Source: Pythium myriotylum (Eukaryota > Oomycota > Peronosporomycetes > Pythiales > Pythiaceae). Taken from it: DNA of 64,000 nucleotides. Below the pieces are notes generated by a model that searched no databases, was not told where the DNA came from, and was given only the letters and a program-made list of their open reading frames with translations. Of the stretch, positions 50,096-59,438 are shown one piece after another. The first letter of the stretch is position 1; every line of letters starts with the position of its first letter. The DNA lies in contig JALJCQ010000013.1 of assembly GCA_023091665.1 (NCBI GenBank), forward strand, positions 3,720,001 through 3,784,000, in the 5' to 3' direction. A program made the translations under genes and the position numbers.

Positions 50096-52518
50096 GACTC
50101 GGGACGCGACTTGGAGCGGAGGGGCCGACGAGGGAAAAAGCCAAAGTGGCTCCGGACGAGTGGATTCGCTTTTTCCAGCAGAGGGGAGGAGGATCCCAAA
50201 AGGGGAAGGGATTCCCGAAAGCAGACATGGGAAAGAAAAAAAGGGCGCGCAAGAAAAGAAACGAAAAATAAAAAACGAACCAAAAGGGGAAAACCCACGG
50301 GTTTGAGAGGGGACAAGCACAAGGGGCTAGTGGGAGGGAGAGGGGCGGCCCGTGGGCTGGCCCATGTCGTGGCGTTGTGATGGGCGGGGGGGGGGGGCCA
50401 GATGGTAAATTACGCGGACTACCGCCCCCGACCGCCGTTGCGCGTTTTTGTCGAACGTATCAAGCGTGGGAGGCCCACCTGCCACTGGATAGGTCCAGCA
50501 CCCAAGGGGACAGACACTGACTGGTCCAGTGGTTGGCCCGGACGACCATGTCGCCCGCCGAGAGGAGCCACGTCACAGACCTAACGTTGGCGCCGGGCCG
50601 ATCTTTCTTTTCTTGAGTCGTCTCTTTCTTTCCTCTGTTGGGGGGGGGGGGAGCGAGGCGCCTCCTTCATAGTGTGTCGACCGGCAGAAGGAGGCGGCAC
50701 GTGTCAGAGGTGACTGACGCCAGGAAGTGATCGTATCGTGTATCAAAACTGTTGCGCCGCCTTGTCGCTCTGGTCCCGACCCCACCCCACTCCACTCGCT
50801 GCCTTTTGACGCGGTACATCGCGCCACCAGCTGGCGAACCCACACTTTCGAACCCTCGCGGCTTCCGTCGCCAACGAAACGAAGGCACCGCCGATCGCCA
50901 TGATCGGAGAGAGACGACGCGAGTGCTGCGTGCGCGTGCGCGGCGCCAGAGAGATGCAGAGAGCCACGGAGAGTGCAAGGGGAGGGAGCGCCGGCCCAGT
51001 CGGTGGCGCGTTCGTGAGGGTGGGAGTCAGGTCAACCGAACGGACGCTGCCTCATCTTGAAGCTGCTGGATTTTATTTTTATTTTACTTTTCGGTTTTTT
51101 ATTTGGTGGTGTGGTTTTTTATTCCCTCTTGGCTTCTGGGAGAAGAAAAAACACAGGTTGATGAAAAACCATGCTGACGGGCGAGCTGTCCAACGGCGAA
51201 CTCCCTGCGAAAAGTCATGCGTGGATAGTCATCACCATCGCGCGCTGTACGGTAGAAGTGGTTGCGAAGGGCGATGGTGTGATGGCTCGCTTGCGCTGTT
51301 AAAAGGGCCCCCCATGATTCGACCCGGCACCAGTCCGCAATCCAGGTGTTGATTCTCAGAAACCCCGTTCGAGTGACCGCTGGAAGGGTTTCCAGCCAAT
51401 CAACAGCTGGGTCTCGAGGCCACATGAGATGAAACCGCCTCCAGACATGGCTACATTCGGGGACTCGTAGAAAAGAGAGCGAGGTGGATGGATGCCTTGA
51501 CTCACTGGTGGGCTGTACTGTATGGGATTCAGGATGCAAATCCGAGGAAGAACATGCGCGTGATTGCTAGTTCTCAGGTGAGTCGACTTCAGCTTCTTTG
51601 TCGTGGAAATGATTCGTCTTGAAGGATGTGGTGATACCAAGTCGGACGACATCCCAGTGGTCAAATTCGAGTATATCTACGAAAAGAATCCATCGCGCAG
51701 ATTGCGTTATGACACGACCCGGACGTCTGGGATACCTTTGTAAACAAAACGCAGTTCCGGCGGTCTCGTCACGGTGCTTTTTGAGGGGCGAGCAACTTTC
51801 ACATGCCAGCACAACTGGACGAGAATATGCGACGCGTCAGCTCCGTAACAAGGTAAACCTGGCGGCGTCTAGTATCAATTATTATGTACTGTTGTGCCCA
51901 CTAATGCCATGTCGTCCCACGTGATGGAGGCTTTACGACGGCACGCTTTCCTCGAGAGCCAAAGAAAGATCGGTTAGGAGTTGCGCACGGCTCGTCCGTG
52001 CGTTAGGTTAGGCACTCCCCGTTTTAGTGACTGATCACCTTTTGGCCAGTCGTTGCACCACCTCCACGATCTTTTTCGCTGAAACTTGCAGAGCCAGGGC
52101 TAGGTCTGTTGGCCCAATCAGCGCGAGGCTATTGGTGCCGTCAGGCAGGATCCCAGTCATATCAGTATCTGGTTTATCCCGTTGAATCTAACCCAGTAGT
52201 ATATCCGCGTTGAGCCTGTAATAAATGGTTCGTTTATGTAGAAGAGGTCCAGTCTTGGGCCTTGAATGCGTAAAATCGCGTGCTATTACCTGTATAAAAG
52301 CATGCCGAAAGGTCGCCAATGTAATGATATGTTATCTTCCCCGTTTGAAACATCTAACCGCCCACATTGCGCATTCACTCGCCCCCAATTTAGACTCCTG
52401 GCCACGGCAACTCACTCACCAACTCGCCTTGCTCGCGGTCTATCCCCGTGGTTAGACCGGATCTTCTCGAACGGTCAGTCGTCCCAGCATCCTTCCTCCC
52501 CCCACATCCACACACAGC
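50096..52518. other. 2.4-kb gene-free region
   Basis: Upstream of the desaturase (left) and of the LisH-PLP-enzyme gene (right). Several short open frames lack motifs. It contains two 12-nt G runs (50386-50397 and 50640-50651), a near copy of the CCAACGTTGG motif (TAACGTTGG, about 50582) and a core-promoter match at 52374. No transposon ends or RNA genes found. Confidence 0.45.
52374..52393 (+). promoter_or_regulatory. Oomycete-type initiator and flanking element
   Basis: TTCACTCGCCCCCAATTTAG matches the combined TCAYTYY plus CAWTTT core promoter described in oomycetes. It lies about 145 bp before the ATG of the next gene. Confidence 0.5.
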
Positions 52519-54150
52519 ATGGCGTCGTCCTCGGCGCACCTGCAGCAGTCTCTCGGCGAGGCCGAGGTCTTCGATCTCGTCTGCGACTACTTGCGCACGC
52601 GGCAGTTCTTCGAGGCCGAGAAGGCGCTGCGCACGGAGCGCGAGCGCGCGGCCGAGGAAGCTGCGCGCGAGGCGTCTAAATCGGCCGCTCGCGCGCGCTC
52701 GGCCAACAACGCGGCCGCGAGCGAGAGCGAGAGCCTGCTGAGTTCGCGCCTCGAGTTCCTGCTCGAGCGCAGCTACGTGACGCAGCTCGTGTCGGGCGAC
52801 GGCGACGCCGAGCCCGAGAAGATCTTCGTGCCTCGCCACGAGTTAGACCAGTCTAAACCCACGGCCGTGCGCACGAACCTCGACGGCAACGAAACGTTGG
52901 CGTCCGACGCCCCCACGCTGGAATCTGAGACCGCCAACGCGGACGGCAACGAGGACGACCTGAGTCTGAGTACCAAGCTCGTCGCGTTCGAGGCCTGCAA
53001 GGACGACCCGCACGGGTCCTCAACCATGCCCATCTACCAGACCTCGACGTTCGCGCAGCCGTCGGCGACGCACTTCGGCGCCTACGACTACACGCGCTCG
53101 GGCAACCCGACCCGCGCGGCGTTCGAGCGCCAGATGGCCGAGCTCGAGAGCGGCCACCGCGCGTTCGCGTTCACGAGCGGCATGGCGGCGCTCTCGGCCG
53201 TCTCGCGGCTCGCGCACGCCGGCGACGAGATCGTGCTCTCGGACGACTCGTACGGCGGCACCTACCGCCTGCTGAGCAAGGTCGCGGCCAAGAACGGCGT
53301 GCTCGTCACGTACTGCGATCTCTCGGGCGACGACGGCCCCAAGAACCTCGCGCGCGTGCTCTCGGCCAAGACCAAACTCGTCATGATGGAGTCGCCGACC
53401 AACCCGATGCAGCGCGTCTGCGACATTGCACGCCTCGCCGAGACCGCGCACTCGGTCGGCGCGCTGCTCTCGATCGACAACACGATGATGAGCCCCGTGC
53501 TGCAGAACCCACTGCGGCTCGGCGCCGATATCGTCGTGCACTCGGCGACCAAGTTTGTCTGTGGCCACAGCGACACCATGTCCGGTGTCGTGATCGCCAA
53601 GGACCCCGAGCTCTGTAAAGATCTCTACTTCTACCAGAACGCCGAAGGCACGGGACTCGCGCCCTTTGACTGCTGGCTGCTGCTGCGCGGCGTCAAGACC
53701 ATGAGTCTGCGCGTGCTCACGGCGCAGCGCAACGCCGAGCAGGTCGCGAGCTTCCTGAACGACCACCCGAGCGTCACGCACGTCTACTACAGCGCGCTGC
53801 TGCCCGAAGGCTCGGCCGAGCGCCGCATCCACGAGTCCCAGGCGCGCGGTGCCGGCTCGGTCGTCTGCTTCCGCCCCGGCTCGCTCGCCTTCGCGCAGCA
53901 CATCGTCTCGACCACCAAGCTATTTAAGATCACGGTGAGCTTCGGCTCGGTCAACTCGCTCATCTCGCTGCCCGGCGCCATGTCGCACGCGTCGATCCCG
54001 GAGGAAGTGCGCAAGGCGCGGTCGTTCCCCGAGGACCTCGTGCGCCTCTCCATCGGCATCGAGGACGCCAAGGATCTCATTAAGGATCTCGCCAGGGCCT
54101 TTGCGAGCTACAACCCGGACGAGGCCAAGCCCGTCGCCGTCCACCACTAA
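52519..54150 (+). CDS. LisH motif fused to a cystathionine gamma-lyase/synthase family enzyme
   Basis: 543 residues, single exon. Residues about 15-47 (EAEVFDLVCDYLRTRQFFEA, then EKALRTE) fit the LisH dimerisation motif, followed by an Ala/Arg/Ser linker. From about 150 on is a Cys/Met-metabolism PLP enzyme (fold type I): THFGAYDYTRSGNPTR, ESGHRAFAFTSGMAALSA, SIDNTMMSP, and the PLP lysine in SATKFVCGHSD (K345). The C-terminus follows the family to LVRLSIGIEDAKDLIKD. Such enzymes cleave or form cystathionine in transsulfuration; lyase versus synthase is not decided here. The family is usually about 400 residues, so the N-terminal ~145 are extra. The ATG at 52519 lies after a good core promoter, and no stop or splice separates the parts. 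Confidence 0.9.
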   Translation: MASSSAHLQQSLGEAEVFDLVCDYLRTRQFFEAEKALRTERERAAEEAAREASKSAARARSANNAAASESESLLSSRLEFLLERSYVTQLVSGDGDAEPEKIFVPRHELDQSKPTAVRTNLDGNETLASDAPTLESETANADGNEDDLSLSTKLVAFEACKDDPHGSSTMPIYQTSTFAQPSATHFGAYDYTRSGNPTRAAFERQMAELESGHRAFAFTSGMAALSAVSRLAHAGDEIVLSDDSYGGTYRLLSKVAAKNGVLVTYCDLSGDDGPKNLARVLSAKTKLVMMESPTNPMQRVCDIARLAETAHSVGALLSIDNTMMSPVLQNPLRLGADIVVHSATKFVCGHSDTMSGVVIAKDPELCKDLYFYQNAEGTGLAPFDCWLLLRGVKTMSLRVLTAQRNAEQVASFLNDHPSVTHVYYSALLPEGSAERRIHESQARGAGSVVCFRPGSLAFAQHIVSTTKLFKITVSFGSVNSLISLPGAMSHASIPEEVRKARSFPEDLVRLSIGIEDAKDLIKDLARAFASYNPDEAKPVAVHH

Positions 54151-54757
54151 GTTAGATCACTCACTTTCACTTCCCCGTCGGTGTCGTCCGCCGAGCCGTC
54201 TCGAGCCTTCCAGCGACTCTCTGCCAGCACGCCGGGCCTCCGGGCCCGCGTCGAGCCGCATGGAGTCCACAGCGAGGACCTCGCTGTTGTTCTTTCGCCC
54301 TCCGCAAGTGGGATTTCCATCCCTGTTGCGCAGTCGGAAGCTGGACGCGAGACGGACGCGGCACGCCGACCTGCCATTCTAGAAAACCTCCCCCCCCCTA
54401 CTTGTCTGTAATAGAGTCGAGTCTACTAGCAGCAGTCCCAGCGCTGCGCGATCTCCCACACTACATCTCACGTCTCATTCTCATTCATCTCGTTTCAACG
54501 GGTCTTAGCTACGAATGCGTCACTCGAGCCGTTGCCACGACACGCCCATCGCCACCCATCGACGCCGTCGCATCCTTGGTGCGTCAGTCAGTCGCGCGCA
54601 TGAAGTGTCGCCCGATTTAGGCAGCGACAAGATCTCCTCCGGTCGTCGGCGCCGCTCGGATCCTCGGAGGCTTCTCCTATTTCCAGTCTTCCAAGTCTGA
54701 GTCTCGCACTTGCTATTCAGCCGCTGCCACCATAGCCACGCTCTCGCTCTCTCTTCC
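54151..54757. other. Intergenic region upstream of the RhoGEF
   Basis: No gene recognised. A CTCATTCTCATTC stretch around 54473-54486 could be an initiator for the RhoGEF gene, though it would give a leader near 280 nt. Confidence 0.4.
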
Positions 54758-57010
54758 ATGCTCGAGGCCGTCACGGTCGCCATGACGACACGCAGCACGT
54801 GGCCGTCGCAGCCGATGCCCCGAGTCACGTCGCCTCGCCGTAGCCAGAGCCAGAACCAACTGCTCCCGAGCCCCGGACTCGCAAGTCTCAAGCTCGAGCA
54901 AAAGACCCCGACACCGTCTCGTCGATCCTCGCTCACAGTCGTCCCGCCCACTGAGCTGACTGAGCAGCCTCACGTGCGAACGCGTCGCGGTTCAGTGATT
55001 CTCCACGCGACCATACGAGCCATGAGCCTCTCGACAGCTCCACGCAGGAAGAGCAACCAGGACGGTGACAGCGACAGCGAGGACGAGAGCAAGCCGCCGG
55101 CTTTGCTCTCACCGCACGCCAACAACAACGAGCCGTCCAAGCCGCCCTACTTCCGCCTCGCGACCTTCATGCTCGAGGACCACGACAGCACGCCGCCTGT
55201 CTCGCCTCCGTCCTGCCCACGCGCGCCACGCTCCAAGGCCTCGCACATGGACGCACTCTTCCGAGAGATCTGGACCACCGAGCAGTCGTACGTCGCTGCG
55301 CTGCGTGGTCTCGTGGTCCAGTTCTTCGAGCCGCTGCAGCTCTTCGCCAAGCAGCACACCATCGAGCTCGGCGCCGTCGCCGCGCTGCACCATTCGACCT
55401 CGACGATCCTGAGCATCCACGAGGAGCTGTTGCGACAGCTCGCTCCTCCTCCGCCACCGCCGAGCGAGGACCCGTTCGGACTCGGCTTCTCGGGCACGCT
55501 CGCACGACTCCACCAGCTCTCGCACGCCTTCCTCTCGACCATCGAGTACATGAAGGTCTACGCCTTCTACTGCGGCTCGTACCTCGCGGCCAAGCAAGAG
55601 CTTGAGAGACTGCAACGAGCGCACCCGCGACTCGCAGTCTTCACTGCCGAGCTCAGCGAGACCGCAAGACGTGGCAGCCAGGAGGACGAGCAGGATCACG
55701 TGCCGCCGCTCGACATCAACTCGGCGCTCATCAAACCCGTGCAGCGCATCTGTCGGTACCCGCTGCTCTTCCGCAACCTGCTCGCGACGGCCTCGAGCCC
55801 CGAGGAGACGCTCGTGGTGCAGCAGTCGCTTCAGAAGATCGAGGCCGTGTCCACGTACGTCAATGAGAAAGTGCGCGAGTCGCAGCAGAACGCTCGGCTC
55901 TATCAGCTTCACCAGATGCTCCACCCAGCGAGTGGGCTCGAGCTACTGCAGCCCGGACGCACGCTGCTCCATGAGGCCTGGGCCACGGTCACGAGTCTCG
56001 ACGCCCCACGTTGGGCCACGAAGCTGTTGCGCCACTTGCGTCGCCGACGACGCCACGCACGACGAACCTCGCTGCCCCGGGACGAGTGGTGCCGCCTCTC
56101 AGTCTTCGGTGACGACCGTCGAAGCTCGGCGACCACGACGCTGCCGCAGCCGGCTGACCGCCACACGTCTTTCTCCACGGCCTCAACGACCACGCAGTGC
56201 ACGCCAAGGCTGCTCCAGCGACGACGCAGCAGCGGCGGCGAGCGCGTGCGACTCATCCTGCTCTCCGACATGCTTCTCATGGCCAAGAGCAAGGACCAGA
56301 AGCTCAAGATCCGCCGGCAGATCTGCCTCTCGTGTGCTGTCGTCCAGGACGACGTCCCCGCCACGGTCACTCCGTCACCACCGCCGCCTTATTCGAACTT
56401 CCACGACGACTTGCTGCCGCCGCTGGGCTCAAATGCTTCGCCTGACGACGTCAGCGACAGCTGTGGCTTTATGCTTGAGGTCGCCAAGGTCGGACGGTGC
56501 TCGTGCCACCATTTCTCGCCTCTCACGCTCAAGCGGTCGCCACGACTGGGCTCGCTCTCGACGCTGCTGGGACGACGTGGCTCTCTCTCGGGCTCCGAGC
56601 CAGCGGAACGACGACGGGTGAGCAAGGCAGGCTCTCGCTTCCGTGTGCTCGAGCAGCTCGCCGGTCTTCGCGCTGTCAAACGCTACCGCGTCGCGTGTGA
56701 CTCGCCGCAGGACAAAATCCGACTCCTGCGAGCGCTACGGCAGGCCATCGCACGCTCTGCACGGCTCGTATCGCTCGGTTCGAGTGGCTCCGAGCTGGCA
56801 CTGACGCCCTCGACCGGCGCCAAGGCCGTGGTGATGGCCGTGAGTCTACCTGTTAAGATCTGGCGGACGATTCGGCCAAGCCGAGGGGCCACGCAGCAAC
56901 AGAGCAGTTGTCGGGAAGGCGTGGGCAGTGAGAGTAATGGAAGTCGCTCTGTCCTCTCGTGCGATAGACGCGAGGCGGATCTGTTGGAACTGGGCGACGC
57001 GTGCATGTGA
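54758..57010 (+). CDS. RhoGEF (DH domain) with C-terminal PH-like region
   Basis: 750 residues from ATG 54758 (MLEAVTVAMTTRS). After about 160 disordered Ser/Pro/Arg residues comes a DBL-homology domain: CR1 ALFREIWTTEQSYVAALRGL, a middle helix TLARLHQLSHAFLSTIEYMK and CR3 ALIKPVQRICRYPLLFRNLL, the face that opens Rho GTPases. The following region (RVRLILLSDMLLMAKSK .. LKIRRQICLS) looks like the start of a PH domain, interrupted by a long basic Arg/Ser stretch; its C-terminal helix may be SPQDKIRLLRALRQAIA. It is expected to activate a Rac/Rho-type GTPase and so shape actin or polarity. The gene ends 27 bp from the SLX4-like gene on the other strand. Confidence 0.85.
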   Translation: MLEAVTVAMTTRSTWPSQPMPRVTSPRRSQSQNQLLPSPGLASLKLEQKTPTPSRRSSLTVVPPTELTEQPHVRTRRGSVILHATIRAMSLSTAPRRKSNQDGDSDSEDESKPPALLSPHANNNEPSKPPYFRLATFMLEDHDSTPPVSPPSCPRAPRSKASHMDALFREIWTTEQSYVAALRGLVVQFFEPLQLFAKQHTIELGAVAALHHSTSTILSIHEELLRQLAPPPPPPSEDPFGLGFSGTLARLHQLSHAFLSTIEYMKVYAFYCGSYLAAKQELERLQRAHPRLAVFTAELSETARRGSQEDEQDHVPPLDINSALIKPVQRICRYPLLFRNLLATASSPEETLVVQQSLQKIEAVSTYVNEKVRESQQNARLYQLHQMLHPASGLELLQPGRTLLHEAWATVTSLDAPRWATKLLRHLRRRRRHARRTSLPRDEWCRLSVFGDDRRSSATTTLPQPADRHTSFSTASTTTQCTPRLLQRRRSSGGERVRLILLSDMLLMAKSKDQKLKIRRQICLSCAVVQDDVPATVTPSPPPPYSNFHDDLLPPLGSNASPDDVSDSCGFMLEVAKVGRCSCHHFSPLTLKRSPRLGSLSTLLGRRGSLSGSEPAERRRVSKAGSRFRVLEQLAGLRAVKRYRVACDSPQDKIRLLRALRQAIARSARLVSLGSSGSELALTPSTGAKAVVMAVSLPVKIWRTIRPSRGATQQQSSCREGVGSESNGSRSVLSCDRREADLLELGDACM

Positions 57011-57037
57011 GGAGGTCTAGTTTTATATATTTTGGCT

Positions 57038-59143
57038 TCAGCTCTTGAACGTGATTCCGTGGCGGTCGCAGAACCGAACGACCGCCACTTTGGCACACTT
57101 GATGCCGGCCTCGTCGCGGAAATACGTGAGCAACGACGCCAACTCCAGTGGCTCCAGCAGCAGCACGGCCTCGTAGAGCGACTCGTTGGCCTTGAGAGCT
57201 GCCAAAAGCTGCCTGTCCAAACTCGCGTCGCTTGCTACGGTTGCCGAGTTCGTTGATGACGAGGCACTGGTTTCGTCCCTGTTCGCGTCCTGAACTGCTT
57301 CTCTTGACAACGAAGGAGCCGCACACGGTGTAGAAGGAGGAGACGAAGGTGGATCCTCGGTGTCGAGCTCGCACTCTGGTTCCTGACGCCTCTCGTCAAT
57401 TCTCACCTCTGCTACCGATGCAGCTGCGTCGCTCCCCTCCACCTCATCGTCGGATGACGACGAATCATCAATCGAGAGCACGAGCGGTGAGCTCTTAGCT
57501 TTTGGCTCGACAGCATCCTCAACGGATACATCCATCTGATCGTTTTCATCGTTGGGACTGTTGATGAGCTCAACGACTTCCACATCCTGTGCTTCTGAGA
57601 CTTGCTCTCGCTCCGATATCAAACGCATCATCTCCGCCTCGAAGAACGCACAGGCCTCGTCCTCGTCGTCGCGCTCCGAGCTCTCTCTTCCTTCGTTGCT
57701 CGTCTTCCGCTCTGCTCTCATGCGTCGCATCTCATCCAACGCATCGTTTAAGTCGGCGAGGTCCTGCGTCTTGAGAAAGTTGAAGTTCTCCCGCCAGTTG
57801 GGGAACACGCGCTTGACGACGTCAGGGACTTCGCCTTCATCTTCTGCAAACTGATTGTCACTTTCATGAACATCCACATTGCTGTCCTCACATGTCTCTG
57901 TCTCCGTTGCTGGTATTGGAGGATCTGCACGAGCTCGAAGATCCCTCATCAGTTGGTTTGCGTATAAATTATCATCATCATCCTCGTCTCCATGCGGAGT
58001 TCTTTGCATACATCGCTCCCACATTGTCACGTACGCCTCGGCCGCAGCAGTCGCTCGATAGTTCTCCACGAGCCGAGCTACACCTGCACGTACTGCCGTC
58101 GCCGGTCTCTCCTCTCCGCCTCGTAACTCACGTGACGCTGGGAAGAGCACTCGCAGCGCCCACTCGATGTTTAGCAGCTCGCGTGCCTCGATCGGCGCGA
58201 GCACCTCGCCCTTGTGCACTTTGCGCTTGGCCTTTTCCAGTTTCTCGAGCTTGCGCACGAGCGCGAGTCGCTTCTTCTCGAGCTTCTTGAGCTGCGCGTC
58301 CACTTGCAGCAGCTCGCCGCTCACAAGTGCGATGTCCATGTCGATCTGTTGCTCTTTGCCCACAAGCGACTCGGACAGCGCGAGCGCCACCGCGAGCTCT
58401 TCGTCCTCGGTCTTGCGCAGCGTCGCCTGCCGCTTGCGCTTGCGTCCCACTGGAGCCACAGACGCCACTGTCGTCGTCGTCGAAGTCGTAGCTCGCGACG
58501 GCGCGTCGGTGCGCCTGTCGAGACACGCGTTCACGTGGAGATGCTGCTCCAGCACACTCCACGCGCTCAGCTTCTCGCCGCAGACCATGCAGACCTCTTG
58601 CGCGGCGACGGCCGGCGGCGGCGCCTCGAACACGTTCTGGTCCTCGTGCTCGCGCGTCTCCTGCGGCTGCTCCTCTATCTCCATCTCGATCTCGACCTCC
58701 TGCGTCTCCACAGCCGCCGTCTCGCCCTCTGGTTTCTCGACCTTCTCCACCAAATCCTCCACGGCGTCTCCGGCGCGCACGCACTCAAAGTCGCCCAGCC
58801 GCACGCGCACGACGCTGCGTCCAACCTGCACGAGGTCTTGGTCGCGCAGCTCGACCTCCTCGCCCGGCGCGATCGCCACGCCGTTGACGCGCGTGCCGTT
58901 CGTGCTCTTGCAGTCGCGCAGCTGCAGCGCGAGCCCGCGTGACTGCGTCGTCGTCGCCACGAGCAGCTCGGCGTGGAGCCCCGAGACCTCGAGGTCGCGC
59001 CGCAGTCGCAGCCAGCACGCGCCGCGCCGCCCGACGCCCAGCCGAGCAGACGGGGCGGCCGACGACGCCGAGAAGCGCGCGCGCTCGCCCGCGTGGGGCC
59101 CGCGCGTGACCTCCCACACGAGGCAGCAGGCGCAGGCGGCCAT
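57038..59143 (-). CDS. FHA-UBZ4-UIM protein with SLX4-type C-terminal domain
   Basis: 701 residues from ATG 59143 (MAACACCLVWEV); an in-frame ATG at 59260 would add 39 unconserved residues. Residues about 1-110 are an FHA phosphothreonine-binding domain (GLHAELLV, DCKSTNGTRVNG, LVQVGRSVVRV). Near 185 is a UBZ4-like zinc finger (CMVCGEKL .. HLHVNACL). Near 250 is a ubiquitin-interacting motif (EELAVALALSES). A SUMO-binding-like patch (VEVVELI) lies before acidic/Ser runs around 530. The last ~60 residues (LYEAVLLLEPLELASLL .. VVRFCDRHGITF) match the SLX4 conserved C-terminal domain that recruits the SLX1 nuclease. Together these suggest a DNA-repair nuclease scaffold for branched DNA. An FHA module is not a known feature of animal or yeast SLX4. 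The MUS81-binding SAP was not found. Confidence 0.8.
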   Translation of the reverse strand: MAACACCLVWEVTRGPHAGERARFSASSAAPSARLGVGRRGACWLRLRRDLEVSGLHAELLVATTTQSRGLALQLRDCKSTNGTRVNGVAIAPGEEVELRDQDLVQVGRSVVRVRLGDFECVRAGDAVEDLVEKVEKPEGETAAVETQEVEIEMEIEEQPQETREHEDQNVFEAPPPAVAAQEVCMVCGEKLSAWSVLEQHLHVNACLDRRTDAPSRATTSTTTTVASVAPVGRKRKRQATLRKTEDEELAVALALSESLVGKEQQIDMDIALVSGELLQVDAQLKKLEKKRLALVRKLEKLEKAKRKVHKGEVLAPIEARELLNIEWALRVLFPASRELRGGEERPATAVRAGVARLVENYRATAAAEAYVTMWERCMQRTPHGDEDDDDNLYANQLMRDLRARADPPIPATETETCEDSNVDVHESDNQFAEDEGEVPDVVKRVFPNWRENFNFLKTQDLADLNDALDEMRRMRAERKTSNEGRESSERDDEDEACAFFEAEMMRLISEREQVSEAQDVEVVELINSPNDENDQMDVSVEDAVEPKAKSSPLVLSIDDSSSSDDEVEGSDAAASVAEVRIDERRQEPECELDTEDPPSSPPSTPCAAPSLSREAVQDANRDETSASSSTNSATVASDASLDRQLLAALKANESLYEAVLLLEPLELASLLTYFRDEAGIKCAKVAVVRFCDRHGITFKS

Positions 59144-59438
59144 TAATGGAGCGCCTTTCTTTTGAGATGAGCTCGAGCTCACTTGGCGGGAAAAACCTGT
59201 AGTAGAGGATCCTGTACTAAGTGGTAAATGTAGCCATGTCGGAAGCTGTGACGCGCGCATGGATCGCGTGAGGAGGTCAGCGCGAAATGCGCCACGACTC
59301 CGTTCGGACTCTCACGGTCGCTTCCATGAGAACAATGCGGTGGTCGCAATGAGTTTTGATATGCAAATCTATATTTGTGGAGGTTTATATGGAGCGAGCG
59401 AGACGCAACTGGATCGATCGAGCGCGGGTCGGCATCGG

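Noticed and set aside
51099..51539. 146-codon minus-strand frame in the 2.4-kb gap
   Set aside because: No recognisable domain, poor codon bias, and no promoter or splice support.
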